Source of the DNA: Oleiagrimonas sp963821885
Lineage (GTDB): Bacteria; Pseudomonadota; Gammaproteobacteria; Xanthomonadales; Rhodanobacteraceae
NCBI GenBank assembly: GCA_963821885.1
Contig: CAWGFN010000005.1
Coordinates: 310,001-374,000, forward strand
Reading direction: 5' to 3'
DNA length: 64,000 nucleotides
Shown: positions 7,225-16,457 of the stretch, in pieces
How the letters are laid out: each line of letters begins with the position of its first letter
How positions within the stretch are numbered: the stretch's first letter is position 1
Program-made: the position numbers and the translations under genes
The notes under the pieces: model-generated
The model's database searches: none
Seen by the model: the letters and a program-made list of their open reading frames with translations, nothing else
What the model was told of the DNA's origin: nothing

Positions 7225-9669
7225 TCAGTGCCTGGTCGGTGCACTGGCCGGGGACGGGCCGTTCAGCACATAGCGCGTGAACAGGTCGTGGATGCGGGTG
7301 TACTCGTCGCGCCAGGAATCGGGATGCACGAAGCCGTGGCGTTCCATCGGGTACAGCGACAGCCAGAAATTGTGCTTGTGCAGCTCGATGAAGCGCTGGT
7401 AGAGCTTGATCGAGTCGGTCGGCATGACGTTGTTGTCGATCAGGCCATGGCAGATCAGCAGCGGATCGGAAAGATTGGCGGCGTACTCGATCGGCGAGCT
7501 GCGCGTGTAGGCCTGCGGATCCAGCTGCGGGTCGTTGAGGATGTTGGAGGTGTACTCGTGGTTGTAGGTCATCCAGTCGGCCGGCGGACGCAGCGCGGCG
7601 CCGGCGGCGAACTGGCCGGGGGCGCGCAGGATCGCCATCTCGGTCATGAAGCCGCCGTAGCTGCCGCCGTAGACGCCCACCCGCGCGGGGTCGACGTGGT
7701 AGTGCTTGACCAGCCAGGCCTTGCCGTCGAGCAGGTCCTGAAGTTCCGGGTGGCCCATGTCGCGGTAGATCGCGGTGCGCCAGTCGCGGCCATAGCCCTC
7801 CGAACCGCGGTAGTCCAGGTCGATGACGACGTAGCCTTCCTGGGTCAGCAGGTTGTTGAACATCTGCTCGCGGAAGTAGTAGCTCCAGCTGCGCATCACG
7901 TCCTGAAGGTAGCCGGCGCCGTGCACGAAGATCACCGCCGGATGCGGCTTGCTGGCGTCGAAATCGGCGGCCGCGTAGACCTTGGCGTGGATGCTGAACT
8001 TGCCGTGGCTGGATGGCACCTGGACGAAGGTCGGCTGCACCCAGTGCATGGCCTTGTAGCGGGCCGTCAGGGTGTCGGTGAGCTCGCGCCCGCCGCTGCC
8101 GTCGACGTTGATCACCGCCAGCTGCGGCAGCACGTAGGTTGAGGAATGCAGCACGGCCAGGCGCTTGCCGTCCGGCGACAGGCGGAACGGCGTGGGCTCC
8201 TCGAAGTTGTACAGGCCCTGGTAGGCGGTCACGCGCTCCAGCGGACCGCCGCCGGTGCGCACGCGATAGATGTCGTAGTCCTCGGGCGCCTGCTTGTTGG
8301 CGACCACGTAGAACCACTTGCCGTCCGCCGACACCTGCGGCAGGCGCACCTCGAAATGCCCCGAGGTCAGCTGTTTCGCCTGACCATCCAGCGGCTTGAC
8401 GTAGAGCTGCGCATAGCCGCTGCGCTCGCTCTCGAACCACAGCGTGTGGCTGTGCGGCAGGAAGTCGAAGCTGTTGTAGTTCCAGTTGATCCAGGCGGCA
8501 TCGTGCAGGCGGTCCTGCGGTTTCAGCGCGTGGCTGGACAGGTCGACGCTGGCGATCCAGCGGTCCTTGTTGTCGATGGCGCGGAACATGATGGCCGCGA
8601 CCTTGCCGTCGTCGCTCCAGACCAGGTTGGCCGGGCCGTAGTCGGCGATGCGCACGCCGCGCGTCTTCGGTGCATCGAGCGCCTTGGCCTCGTCGGCGTG
8701 GCCCTCGCGGCGCAGCTCGGCCTGGCGCTTGGCGCGCAGGGTCGCCAACGGGTCGTCGTGGATGCCGGGCAGGGCATCCAGCGAGAGCGGGTATTGCTTG
8801 TGGGCACGCAGGTCCAGCAGCACCAGCGACTGCGGCGCCGGGTCGTTGCGTCCGACATAGGTGCGCGCCTTCTCCGCCTTGATGTAGCCGGAGTCGGTCA
8901 CGTAATGATTGACCACCGGGTTCTTGCCCGCGTCATGCTCGGCGGCCTGGGTGACCACCAGCATCCAGCGGCCGTCCGGCGACAGTTCGCTGTCGGCGAT
9001 CTTGATGCCCTTGCCCAGCCAGAACGGCCGCGCGTCGCGGGTGGCGTCGGCCTGGTCCAGCTGCTGCCGATGCGCGCGCTCGGCGTCACGCTCGGCCTTG
9101 ATCTGGCGCAGGGTGGAAAACAGGTGCAGCTGGTGGCGTTCGAGCTGGCCGGGGCGGGCCTTGTCCGGGTCCTCGCCGGTCTTCACCTCGGCGACGCTGC
9201 CGGTGGTGCCCTCGACGAGGTCGTGGCTGTACCAGTCGTTGCCCACGCGATACTGCACGGCGTTGCCGTCGGCGCTCCATTGCACGCCGGCCTCGGTCTG
9301 CGCGGTGCGCGTGATCTGCATGCGCTTGCCGCTGGCCAGGTCGCGCACGAACACGTCGCCATGCAGGACCCATGCGGCGCGGGTGCGGGTGGCGTTGTAC
9401 ACCGACGGTCCGTCGATCGTGGCCATCTGCGCATCGTCGAGCTTCACGCTGCGTCCGCTGTCGGGGTTGACCCGGTACAGGTCGCGGATCTGGCTGCCAT
9501 CGCGCTTGACCTTGTAGTAGAGATACTGGCCGTCGGCGCTCCAGTAGGGCGATTCCACGGCCTGCCCGATCCAGTCGGGGTCGGCCATGATCTGGTCGAC
9601 CGTCAGGCGCGCCGCGAAGGCGGGCGCGCAGGTCAGGACCAGGGCGGCGACGAAGGCGATGCGGCGCAT
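7225..9669 (-). CDS. Secreted S9 family peptidase, dipeptidyl peptidase IV-like
   Basis: An 814-residue serine peptidase. The start at MRRIAF is chosen over a longer frame because GGGAGAAC lies upstream and a signal peptide follows (cut after AFA near residue 19). Residues 40-560 form the N-terminal beta-propeller with repeated 'SPDGR/SADG' blades. The C-terminal alpha/beta-hydrolase domain carries the nucleophile in GGSYGG (Ser670), the acid in the HGLIDNNV loop and the histidine in ERHGF. This is the S9B/S9C arrangement that removes dipeptides or oligopeptides from peptide N termini in the periplasm. It is transcribed divergently from a second S9 peptidase with 157 bp between the starts, so both may share a regulatory region. 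Confidence 0.88.
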   Translation of the reverse strand: MRRIAFVAALVLTCAPAFAARLTVDQIMADPDWIGQAVESPYWSADGQYLYYKVKRDGSQIRDLYRVNPDSGRSVKLDDAQMATIDGPSVYNATRTRAAWVLHGDVFVRDLASGKRMQITRTAQTEAGVQWSADGNAVQYRVGNDWYSHDLVEGTTGSVAEVKTGEDPDKARPGQLERHQLHLFSTLRQIKAERDAERAHRQQLDQADATRDARPFWLGKGIKIADSELSPDGRWMLVVTQAAEHDAGKNPVVNHYVTDSGYIKAEKARTYVGRNDPAPQSLVLLDLRAHKQYPLSLDALPGIHDDPLATLRAKRQAELRREGHADEAKALDAPKTRGVRIADYGPANLVWSDDGKVAAIMFRAIDNKDRWIASVDLSSHALKPQDRLHDAAWINWNYNSFDFLPHSHTLWFESERSGYAQLYVKPLDGQAKQLTSGHFEVRLPQVSADGKWFYVVANKQAPEDYDIYRVRTGGGPLERVTAYQGLYNFEEPTPFRLSPDGKRLAVLHSSTYVLPQLAVINVDGSGGRELTDTLTARYKAMHWVQPTFVQVPSSHGKFSIHAKVYAAADFDASKPHPAVIFVHGAGYLQDVMRSWSYYFREQMFNNLLTQEGYVVIDLDYRGSEGYGRDWRTAIYRDMGHPELQDLLDGKAWLVKHYHVDPARVGVYGGSYGGFMTEMAILRAPGQFAAGAALRPPADWMTYNHEYTSNILNDPQLDPQAYTRSSPIEYAANLSDPLLICHGLIDNNVMPTDSIKLYQRFIELHKHNFWLSLYPMERHGFVHPDSWRDEYTRIHDLFTRYVLNGPSPASAPTRH

Positions 9670-9826
9670 GCGGTTCTCCCGGTTCAAAAGGTCGAGGATA
9701 GCGCCTCGTCGCCGTGGTGCGCGGCCCATGTGCCGGAAGTCAGGGGTGCCGCGCGCCAGGGTGCACGGGCGCGCCACGCGCGATACGCTTCGGTGACTTC
9801 GCCCCTCCCCGTTCGGAGACCTCACC

Positions 9827-12016
9827 ATGCGCGCCTTCCCCCTTTGCGCTTCGTTGGCCCTGATCCTGTGTGTCGGCAGCGTGCACGCCCAGGCCAGGAA
9901 GCCGGCGCCGACCTCGGCGCAGACAGCCCTGATCGACACCCACTACGCCCTGCCCCACGTGCCGCCTCCGCCGCCCACGGCGCGCCATGCGGACAGCACC
10001 ACGTTGCACGGCATCACCATCGCCGATCCGTATCGCTGGCTGGAGAACCCGGACGATCCCGCGGTGCAGCAGTGGATCGCCAAGCAAAACGCCTACACCG
10101 AGAAGGCCATCGATGCGATGCCGGGTCATCAGGCGATCAGCCAGCGCGTGCGCGCCCTGGCCATCACCTCGACCACCCGTTCCTCGCCGCGCATGGCCGG
10201 CGGCACGCTGTTCTACCTGCGCGAGACCCCGCCGCAGCCGCAGCCGGTGCTGGTGGCCCGTGACGGCATCGACGGCACGCCGCGCGTGCTGGTCGACCTC
10301 AACGCGGATCAGGGCGGCGAGGCGATCACCGCCTACTGGCCCTCGCCCAGCGGGCGCTACCTGGCCTACGGCACCGCCGAGGGCGGCAGTGAATTGACCA
10401 CCATCCACGTGCTCGACGTGACCACCGGCAAGCCGCTGGCCGATGCGTTGCCTTACGCCGGCGGCGGCACCACGCCGCAGGGCCTGGCCTGGGATGCCGA
10501 CGAGCACGGCTTCACCTACGTGCGGTTTCCGGTGCCCGCCAAGGGCAAGGAAGTGAAGCAGTTCAACGCCGAGCTGGTGCATCACGCCATCGGCAAGCCC
10601 GCAGGCGCGGACACCGTGGTGTTCGGCAAGGGCTATTCGCCGGTGGCCGAGTACACCCTGCTCAATTCGCCGGGCGCCAAGCAACTGGTGGTGCTGGCCA
10701 ACATCGGCGACGGTGGCGCGGCCGAGGTCTACCTGCGTCGCGACGGACATTTCAGCAAGTTGCTGGGGCGTCGATCGAATGTGCGCGGCGCGGCCTGGAT
10801 CGGCCAGCGCCTGGTGCTGCGCCAGTTCGCCGGCGCGCCGCGGGGGCGCTTGCTGGTGCGCGAGCCCTCGGGCGAACTGCACGTGCTGCTGGCGCCCGGC
10901 AAGGGCGCGCTGCAGGGCGTGGCGCCGATCGGCGACGGCTTCCTGGTGGTGCGCAGCTGGGGTCCGGACTGGTGGGCCGAGCAGTACGATGCCAACGCCC
11001 GGCTGGTGCGCCGGCTGGATCTGCCCGCGCAGGGCATCGTCATCGGCGGCATCGCCTCCGAGCATGGCCGCGAACACGCGCTGATCAGCTACGGCGGCTG
11101 GAACCTGCCCTCGCGGTGGGTCGACTACGACGGCGCCAGCGGCAAGCTGACCACCGTGTTCGAGGTCAAGCCGGCCGACGATGGCTACGCGAAGATCCGC
11201 ATGCACCGCATCGAGGGCGTGTCGAAGGACGGCACCAGGATTCCGGTGACGGTGCTGTCGATGGAGGGCGTGACGCCGAACGGCAAGCGGCCGACCATCC
11301 TGTATGGCTATGGCGGATTCGACATCCCGACCACGCCGCGCTTCGTCGGTCCGTACCTGGCCTGGCTGGAGCGTGGCGGCGTGCTGGCCTACGCCAACAT
11401 CCGCGGCGGCAACGAGTTCGGCGAGGCCTGGCACGCGCAGGGCCAGAAGCTGCACAAGCAGAACGTGTTCGACGACTTCCACGCCGCCGGCCAGGCGCTG
11501 AAGAAGGCCGGCTGGACCGATACCGCGCACCTGGGCATCCTCGGCGGCAGCAACGGCGGCCTGCTGATGGGCACGCAGATCGTGCAGCACCCGGGCGATT
11601 ACCGCGCGGTGGTGTCGATGGTGGGCATCTACGACATGGTCCGCCACGAGACCGATTTCGCCAACGGCAAGTACAACGTCAGCGAATACGGCAGCGTCGA
11701 CGATCCGGCACAGCTGCGCGCCACCCTGAAGTATTCGCCGCTGCAGAACGTGACGCCGAAGACGGCCTATCCGGCGGTGCTCATGACCACCGGCGCCAAC
11801 GACCCGCGCGTGGCGCCCTGGCAGTCGCGCAAGTTCACGGCGGCCCTGCAGCATGCCTCGGTGTCGGGTCAGCCGATCCTGCTGCTGACGCGCATGCATG
11901 CCGGCCACGGCGTCAACGCCAGCTTCAGCCAGCGCGTCGGCAACACGGCGCTGGCGCTGGGCTTCTTCGCCGCCGAGCTGGGGCTGGAACAACCGTCAAC
12001 CACCAAGAAGCAATGA
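9827..12016 (+). CDS. Prolyl oligopeptidase (S9A), exported
   Basis: A 729-residue serine peptidase with a signal peptide (MRAFPLCAS to VHAQA, cleavage near residue 22). The segment 'DPYRWLENPDDPAVQQWIAKQN' near residues 65-85 is the S9A N-terminal signature, followed by a seven-bladed propeller. The catalytic domain has GGSNGG (Ser575), Asp in GANDPRV and His in AGHG. It cleaves small peptides after proline. It begins 157 bp from the divergent S9 peptidase and its stop overlaps the next start, so it probably forms a two-gene unit with the TonB-C-like protein. Length and motifs are normal for the family, and no truncation is seen. Confidence 0.9.
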   Translation: MRAFPLCASLALILCVGSVHAQARKPAPTSAQTALIDTHYALPHVPPPPPTARHADSTTLHGITIADPYRWLENPDDPAVQQWIAKQNAYTEKAIDAMPGHQAISQRVRALAITSTTRSSPRMAGGTLFYLRETPPQPQPVLVARDGIDGTPRVLVDLNADQGGEAITAYWPSPSGRYLAYGTAEGGSELTTIHVLDVTTGKPLADALPYAGGGTTPQGLAWDADEHGFTYVRFPVPAKGKEVKQFNAELVHHAIGKPAGADTVVFGKGYSPVAEYTLLNSPGAKQLVVLANIGDGGAAEVYLRRDGHFSKLLGRRSNVRGAAWIGQRLVLRQFAGAPRGRLLVREPSGELHVLLAPGKGALQGVAPIGDGFLVVRSWGPDWWAEQYDANARLVRRLDLPAQGIVIGGIASEHGREHALISYGGWNLPSRWVDYDGASGKLTTVFEVKPADDGYAKIRMHRIEGVSKDGTRIPVTVLSMEGVTPNGKRPTILYGYGGFDIPTTPRFVGPYLAWLERGGVLAYANIRGGNEFGEAWHAQGQKLHKQNVFDDFHAAGQALKKAGWTDTAHLGILGGSNGGLLMGTQIVQHPGDYRAVVSMVGIYDMVRHETDFANGKYNVSEYGSVDDPAQLRATLKYSPLQNVTPKTAYPAVLMTTGANDPRVAPWQSRKFTAALQHASVSGQPILLLTRMHAGHGVNASFSQRVGNTALALGFFAAELGLEQPSTTKKQ

Positions 12017-12819
12017 TGATGAAAAGGGCATGGATGGTCGTACTGGCATGCGCGCTGCTGCTGCCCGCGGGCGCGCGCGCCACGGCACCGGCCAAGCCCG
12101 TGGTGGCAACGCAGCGCTACCTGGTCGCCGTGGACGTGGACGCCAGCGGCAAGGTGACCGCCGCAGAGCCGATGCCCGGCGTGCCCGCGGTGCTGGCGCC
12201 CCTGCTGCAGAAAGCGGTGCGTCAATGGCATTTCCATCCGGCCCTGCACAACAAGGTGCCGCAGCCGGCGCACACCTGGGTCCAGGTCCTGGTGAACATC
12301 ACCGAAAAAACCGACGGCAAGGGGCGGGTGCGCATGCGCTATGCCGGCAACGGCCCGCGGCTGATCACGAGCACGGTGCATCCGGTGTATCCGAGCGATG
12401 AACTGCATCGTCGCCACTCGGCGTTCCTGATGGTCACGGGCACGGTCGACACCAGCGGCAAGCTGGTCGACGTCGTGGTCACGAACCGCGTCGAAGGGGA
12501 CAGGCTGTCCTACCGTTTCCGCGTGGCGACCGAGAACTCCGCGCGGCAGTGGCGCTTCGAACCGGTGCGCGTGGGCGGCACGCCGGTCCCGACAAGGGTC
12601 AGGCTCCCCTTCAGCTACACCATGGGTGGCCCGGGCGAGATGTCCAGCCTGAGTCATCGGCAGAGACTGTTCCTGGAGAATCTCAAGCGCCAGCGCGAGG
12701 CACTCGAGGCTTCGGGCGATGCCAGCGGCATGCCGTTGACCATGGGCCAGGTGGCCACGCTCGACGGTCCGCTGCAGCCCGACAGCATCGAGCAAGTCCA
12801 GGTGCGAACCGCGCCGTGA
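12013..12819 (+). CDS. Exported protein with two TonB-C-like repeats
   Basis: A 268-residue protein starting within three consecutive ATG codons (12013, 12016, 12019) that overlap the prolyl oligopeptidase stop, so translation is probably coupled. The exact ATG is uncertain. A signal peptide runs to about residue 26 (GARATA). The mature chain contains two related halves, each with 'V-x-VD-x-SGKV' and a later 'W-x-F-x-P' (QWHFHP and QWRFEP) pattern seen in TonB C-terminal-like domains. The tail is Met/Gln-rich. It has no transmembrane anchor, so it is not an energy transducer. It is related to the proteins at 748-1239 and 60319-61122. Function unknown. Confidence 0.65.
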   Translation: MMMKRAWMVVLACALLLPAGARATAPAKPVVATQRYLVAVDVDASGKVTAAEPMPGVPAVLAPLLQKAVRQWHFHPALHNKVPQPAHTWVQVLVNITEKTDGKGRVRMRYAGNGPRLITSTVHPVYPSDELHRRHSAFLMVTGTVDTSGKLVDVVVTNRVEGDRLSYRFRVATENSARQWRFEPVRVGGTPVPTRVRLPFSYTMGGPGEMSSLSHRQRLFLENLKRQREALEASGDASGMPLTMGQVATLDGPLQPDSIEQVQVRTAP

Positions 12820-12872
12820 AATCCTTCCGACGGAATCGGTAGGATCGACCTGTCCACGCCAAGAAGACCTTC

Positions 12873-13568
12873 ATGAGCACGCTTGAAACCGTAGAGAAAC
12901 AGAGCGCCGAGCATCCCACCCACAGCATCATCTGGCTGCATGGCCTGGGGGCCGACGGCAACGACTTCGTGCCGATCATCCCGGTACTCGGCGCGGCGGA
13001 CTGGCCGCCGCTGCGCTACGTGTTCCCGCACGCGCCGGTGATGCCGGTGACGATCAACGGCGGCATGGCGATGCGCGCCTGGTACGACATCAAGGGCATG
13101 GACATCGCCGACAAGCAGGACGAGTCCGGCATCCGCGCCTCGATGCAGGCGGTCGAGGCCCTGATCGAGCGCGAGATCGAGCGTGGCGTGCCAGCCGCCA
13201 ACATCGTGCTGGCCGGGTTTTCGCAGGGTGGCGCGATCGCGCTCAATCTGGGCCTGCGTTATCCGCGGAAGCTGGCCGGCATCGTCGCCCTGTCCACCTA
13301 TCTGCCGCTGGCCGACGCGCTGTCGACCGAACGCGACGACGCCAATGCCGACACGCCGGTGTTCTGGGGCCACGGCAGCCAGGACCCGGTGGTGCCGCAG
13401 GGGCTGGGCGAACATTCGTGCGAGACGCTGCGGGCGTTGGGCTACCCGGTCGAGTGGCACAGCTATCCCATGGCGCACCAGGTCAGCGTCGAGGAGATCG
13501 CCGACCTGCGCCAATGGCTGGGCGCGCGCCTGGAGTCGAGCGTAGCCGCGGCCGGAACCGCCGGCTGA
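12873..13568 (+). CDS. estB: Carboxylesterase/phospholipase family alpha/beta hydrolase
   Basis: A 231-residue cytosolic alpha/beta hydrolase. The N-terminal oxyanion region IIWLHGLGADGNDF (near residues 19-32), the nucleophile elbow GFSQGG (Ser117), the acid in HGSQDPVVP (Asp171) and the catalytic histidine AHQVS (His202) are all present. This is the carboxylesterase EstB / acyl-protein thioesterase (abhydrolase_2) fold, a small family hydrolysing short-chain esters. It has no signal peptide. It lies between unrelated genes, 53 bp after the preceding stop and 40 bp before the AlgZ-like kinase. The gene symbol follows the Pseudomonas carboxylesterase II name and is tentative. Confidence 0.85.
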   Translation: MSTLETVEKQSAEHPTHSIIWLHGLGADGNDFVPIIPVLGAADWPPLRYVFPHAPVMPVTINGGMAMRAWYDIKGMDIADKQDESGIRASMQAVEALIEREIERGVPAANIVLAGFSQGGAIALNLGLRYPRKLAGIVALSTYLPLADALSTERDDANADTPVFWGHGSQDPVVPQGLGEHSCETLRALGYPVEWHSYPMAHQVSVEEIADLRQWLGARLESSVAAAGTAG

Positions 13569-13607
13569 AGCTTGCGCCGGGGGCCGCCGTGCATGGACGA
13601 TGACGCC

Positions 13608-14654
13608 ATGAGCCGCAGCACCCACCACGAACCCGAGGTCGTCCCGCTGCCGGACCTGTGCAACGCGCAGGGCCTGTTCGCGCTGGTGCTGGTGGCGGCA
13701 CTGACGGTCACTGTCATGCAGCTGACCCCGGGGCATGCGCCCAGCTGGCGCGGTTTCAGCGTCGGCATGCTGTTCGCGGTGTGGCTGTCGGTGGTGCTGG
13801 CGGCCACCATCTGCAAGTCGCGTCCGTGGCTGGAAGGCCTGCCGCGGGCGCTGCCGTACCTGTCGGCGTGGTCCCTGATGGTGCTGCTGACGGTGCTGCT
13901 CAGCCTGCTGATCGGCTGGATCGACCACAGTTTGCGGCTGGGCCTGGCGCGCGACACGACCTTGCGCTTCACCCTGACCAACGGCGTGGTGGTGGCGCTG
14001 ATCGGTGCCGCGCTGCTGCGCTACTTCTATGTCCTGGCCCAGTGGCGGGCGCGCCTGGCGGCGGTATCGCGGGCCCAGGTGCAGGCCCTGCAGGCGCGCA
14101 TCCGGCCGCACTTCCTGTTCAACAGCATGAACACCGTGGCCGCGCTGGTGCGCGTGGATCCCGGCGCGGCCGAGCGCACGGTGGAGGATCTGGCCGACCT
14201 GTTCCGCGCCGCCCTGGCCAGCGAGACCGAGGGCACCCTGGGCGAGGAGCTGGCGCTGGTCGATCGCTATCTGGACATCGAACAGCTGCGGCTGGGCGAC
14301 CGCCTGCGCGTGGAGCGCGACCTGGATGCGCTGCCACGCGAGGTCACGCTGCCGCGCCTGCTGCTGCAGCCGCTGGTCGAGAACGCCATCCATCACGGCA
14401 TCGCGCCGCGCCGCGACGGCGGCACCATCCGTCTCAGCGGCGCGGTCGACGACGGCCATGTGCGCATCGCGGTCGACAATCCGTTGCCCGACACGCCGCC
14501 GCCCCGCTCGAGCGTGGATGACGGCCATGGGCACGGCCAGCACAGCGTGCGCCAGCGCATCGCCTACCACTACGGCGAACGTGGCCGCCTGGAGGTCAGC
14601 CAGGGCGAAGGGCGATACGTGGTCACCGTGTACCTGCCGCGGGGCGAGGCGTGA
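13608..14654 (+). CDS. algZ: AlgZ/LytS-type sensor histidine kinase
   Basis: A 348-residue membrane histidine kinase of the His_kinase (PF06580) type. Residues about 20-140 form four to five membrane helices. The phosphoacceptor motif is RPHFLFNSMNT (near residue 168), then the ATPase domain with PLVENAIHHG (N box). The usual ATP-lid glycine boxes are replaced by a His/Gly-rich stretch (DDGHGHGQHSVRQR). The start at MSRSTHH is used. Two earlier in-frame starts (TTG at 13572 and ATG at 13593) cannot be excluded because no strong ribosome site is visible. The gene overlaps algR by 4 bases. In Pseudomonas, AlgZ with AlgR controls alginate and twitching genes. The targets here are unknown. Confidence 0.85.
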   Translation: MSRSTHHEPEVVPLPDLCNAQGLFALVLVAALTVTVMQLTPGHAPSWRGFSVGMLFAVWLSVVLAATICKSRPWLEGLPRALPYLSAWSLMVLLTVLLSLLIGWIDHSLRLGLARDTTLRFTLTNGVVVALIGAALLRYFYVLAQWRARLAAVSRAQVQALQARIRPHFLFNSMNTVAALVRVDPGAAERTVEDLADLFRAALASETEGTLGEELALVDRYLDIEQLRLGDRLRVERDLDALPREVTLPRLLLQPLVENAIHHGIAPRRDGGTIRLSGAVDDGHVRIAVDNPLPDTPPPRSSVDDGHGHGQHSVRQRIAYHYGERGRLEVSQGEGRYVVTVYLPRGEA

Positions 14655-15361
14655 AGGTCGTCATCGTCGATGACGAACCGCTGGCGCGCGCGCGCCTGGG
14701 CGCGCTGCTGGGCGAATGCGAGGGCGTGCGCACGGTCGCCAGCGTGGCCGATGGCGAAGCCGCCCTGGCGGCCTGCGCGGAACACGGCGCGGACCTGCTG
14801 CTGCTGGACATCACCATGCCCGGCATGGACGGCACCGAACTGGCCGCGCGCCTGGCCCGCCTGCCGCATCCGCCGCAGGTGATCTTCTGCACTGCCCATG
14901 AGCAATACGCCGCGCGCGCCTTCGAACTGGGCGTGGTCGATTACCTGCTCAAGCCGGTGCGCCTGGAACGCCTGCGCGAGGCGCTCGAGCGTGCGCGGCA
15001 ACGGCATGACGTCCCCGTCGGCGGCGCCGTGCCGGCCCTGACCGTGCGCCTGCATGACGAGGAGCGACGCATTCCCCTGGCCCAGGTGATCTGCCTGCAG
15101 GCCGACGAGAAGTACGTCACCGTGCATCACGAACGCGGCGAGGCACTGATCGAGGATTCGCTGCGCCAGCTCGAGCAGGCGTGGCCGCGGCACCTGCTGC
15201 GGGTGCATCGCAATTGCCTGGTCGCCAGCGCGCGCCTGCTGGGCCTGAAGACCCTCGACGACGGACGCACGGTGGCGCGACTGGCCGGCAGCGAGCTGGC
15301 CCCGGAAGTGAGTCGGCGCAACCTGCCCGCGGTGCGCCGCCACCTGCGCGCGGGCGCCTAG
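14651..15361 (+). CDS. algR: LytTR-family response regulator AlgR
   Basis: A 236-residue response regulator starting at a GTG that overlaps the AlgZ stop (GTGA). It has a receiver domain (residues 1-118) with phosphorylation site Asp53 (LLLLDITMPGMDG) and acidic Asp7/Asp8, then a LytTR DNA-binding domain (residues 135-235) with 'EKYVTVHHERGEALIEDSL' and 'FLRVHRNCLV'-like strands. Translational coupling to the histidine kinase and the position before hemC are the AlgZ-AlgR-hemC order known from Pseudomonas and Xanthomonadales. No alginate genes are seen here, so the regulon must be elsewhere. Confidence 0.9.
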   Translation: MKVVIVDDEPLARARLGALLGECEGVRTVASVADGEAALAACAEHGADLLLLDITMPGMDGTELAARLARLPHPPQVIFCTAHEQYAARAFELGVVDYLLKPVRLERLREALERARQRHDVPVGGAVPALTVRLHDEERRIPLAQVICLQADEKYVTVHHERGEALIEDSLRQLEQAWPRHLLRVHRNCLVASARLLGLKTLDDGRTVARLAGSELAPEVSRRNLPAVRRHLRAGA

Positions 15362-15449
15362 GCCCGGGTCCGGCTGGAGGCGCGACCGACCGGCCCGCTA
15401 GAATGGCCGCTTGCGCCCGCCATCCGGGCGTCCGTCAGCCGGAAGATCC

Positions 15450-16385
15450 ATGACCGTTCGTACCCTGCGCATCGCCACCCGCAAGAGCGCGCTTGCCCTG
15501 TGGCAGGCCGAGCACGTTGCCTCCCTGCTGCGGCGTGAGCATCCGCGGCTGGTGGTCGAGCTGGTGCCGATGAGCACCCGCGGAGACCAGATCCTGGACC
15601 AGCCGCTGGCGCGGATCGGCGGCAAGGGCCTGTTCCTGAAGGAGCTGGAAGTGGCCATGCTCGAGCGCCGCGCGGATATCGCCGTGCATTCGCTCAAGGA
15701 CATGCCGGCGACCCTGGAGGCGGGATTCGCCATGGGCGCGATCCTGCCGCGTGCCGATGCCGCCGACGCCTTCGTCAGCAACCACCACGCGCGTCCCTGC
15801 GAATTGCCCGAGGGCGCGCGGGTGGGCACGTCCTCGCTGCGCCGCGCAGCGCAATTGCGCGCGCTGCGGCCGGACCTCGAGATCGTCGACCTGCGCGGCA
15901 ACGTCAACACGCGCCTGGCCAAGCTCGATGCCGGTGACTACGACGCCATCATCCTGGCCTGCGCCGGCCTCGATCGCCTGGGCCTGGGCGAGCGGATCCG
16001 TTCGCGCATGCATGCGCCGGACTGGTTGCCGGCCCCGGGCCAGGCCGCCATCGCCATCGAGCTGCGTGAAGGCGACACCCGTACCGCCGAACTGCTCAAG
16101 CCGCTGGACGATGCCGACACCCGCCGCGCGGTGAGCGCCGAGCGCGCCATGAACGCGGCGCTGGGCGGCAGCTGCACGGTACCGGTTGGCGCCTGGTGCG
16201 TGGTCGGCGAGCGCGGATTGAACCTCAGCGGACTGGTCGGCGATGTCGCCACGGGCCGCGTGCTGCGCGCCGGCGCCGAGGCCGGACTGGATGACTTCGC
16301 GGCGCTGGGGCGCGAGGTCGCCCAGCTGCTGCTGGACCAGGGCGCGGCCGAATTCCTGCAGCCGCACGGCGGCTCCTCGGCATGA
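15450..16385 (+). CDS. hemC: Porphobilinogen deaminase (hydroxymethylbilane synthase)
   Basis: A 311-residue enzyme that links four porphobilinogen units into hydroxymethylbilane in heme biosynthesis. It begins at MTVRTLRIATRKSALALWQ, the canonical N terminus. The dipyrromethane cofactor cysteine falls exactly at Cys242 (GGSCTVPVG), and the catalytic acidic loop (HSLKDMPA) and Arg-rich binding motif (GTSSLRRAAQLRALRPDL) are present. It starts 88 bp after algR on the same strand and probably belongs to that transcription unit, as is common in this lineage. The other heme gene in the window is hemB at 32596. No uroporphyrinogen III synthase gene follows. Confidence 0.95.
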   Translation: MTVRTLRIATRKSALALWQAEHVASLLRREHPRLVVELVPMSTRGDQILDQPLARIGGKGLFLKELEVAMLERRADIAVHSLKDMPATLEAGFAMGAILPRADAADAFVSNHHARPCELPEGARVGTSSLRRAAQLRALRPDLEIVDLRGNVNTRLAKLDAGDYDAIILACAGLDRLGLGERIRSRMHAPDWLPAPGQAAIAIELREGDTRTAELLKPLDDADTRRAVSAERAMNAALGGSCTVPVGAWCVVGERGLNLSGLVGDVATGRVLRAGAEAGLDDFAALGREVAQLLLDQGAAEFLQPHGGSSA

Positions 16386-16457
16386 CGCGGGCCGCGCCCG
16401 GGTGGCGCGGACGCGCGCACCCGGATTCGTCGCGGAGCGCCGCGGCGCCCCGTCTGC

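Noticed and set aside
6565..10263. Very long open frames antisense to the S9 peptidase gene region (525 and 705 residues)
   Set aside because: They lie opposite genes with strong domain evidence, have no family resemblance or ribosome sites, and are repeat-like Ala/Gly/Arg/His/Val-rich, as is typical for the complementary strand of high-GC coding DNA.
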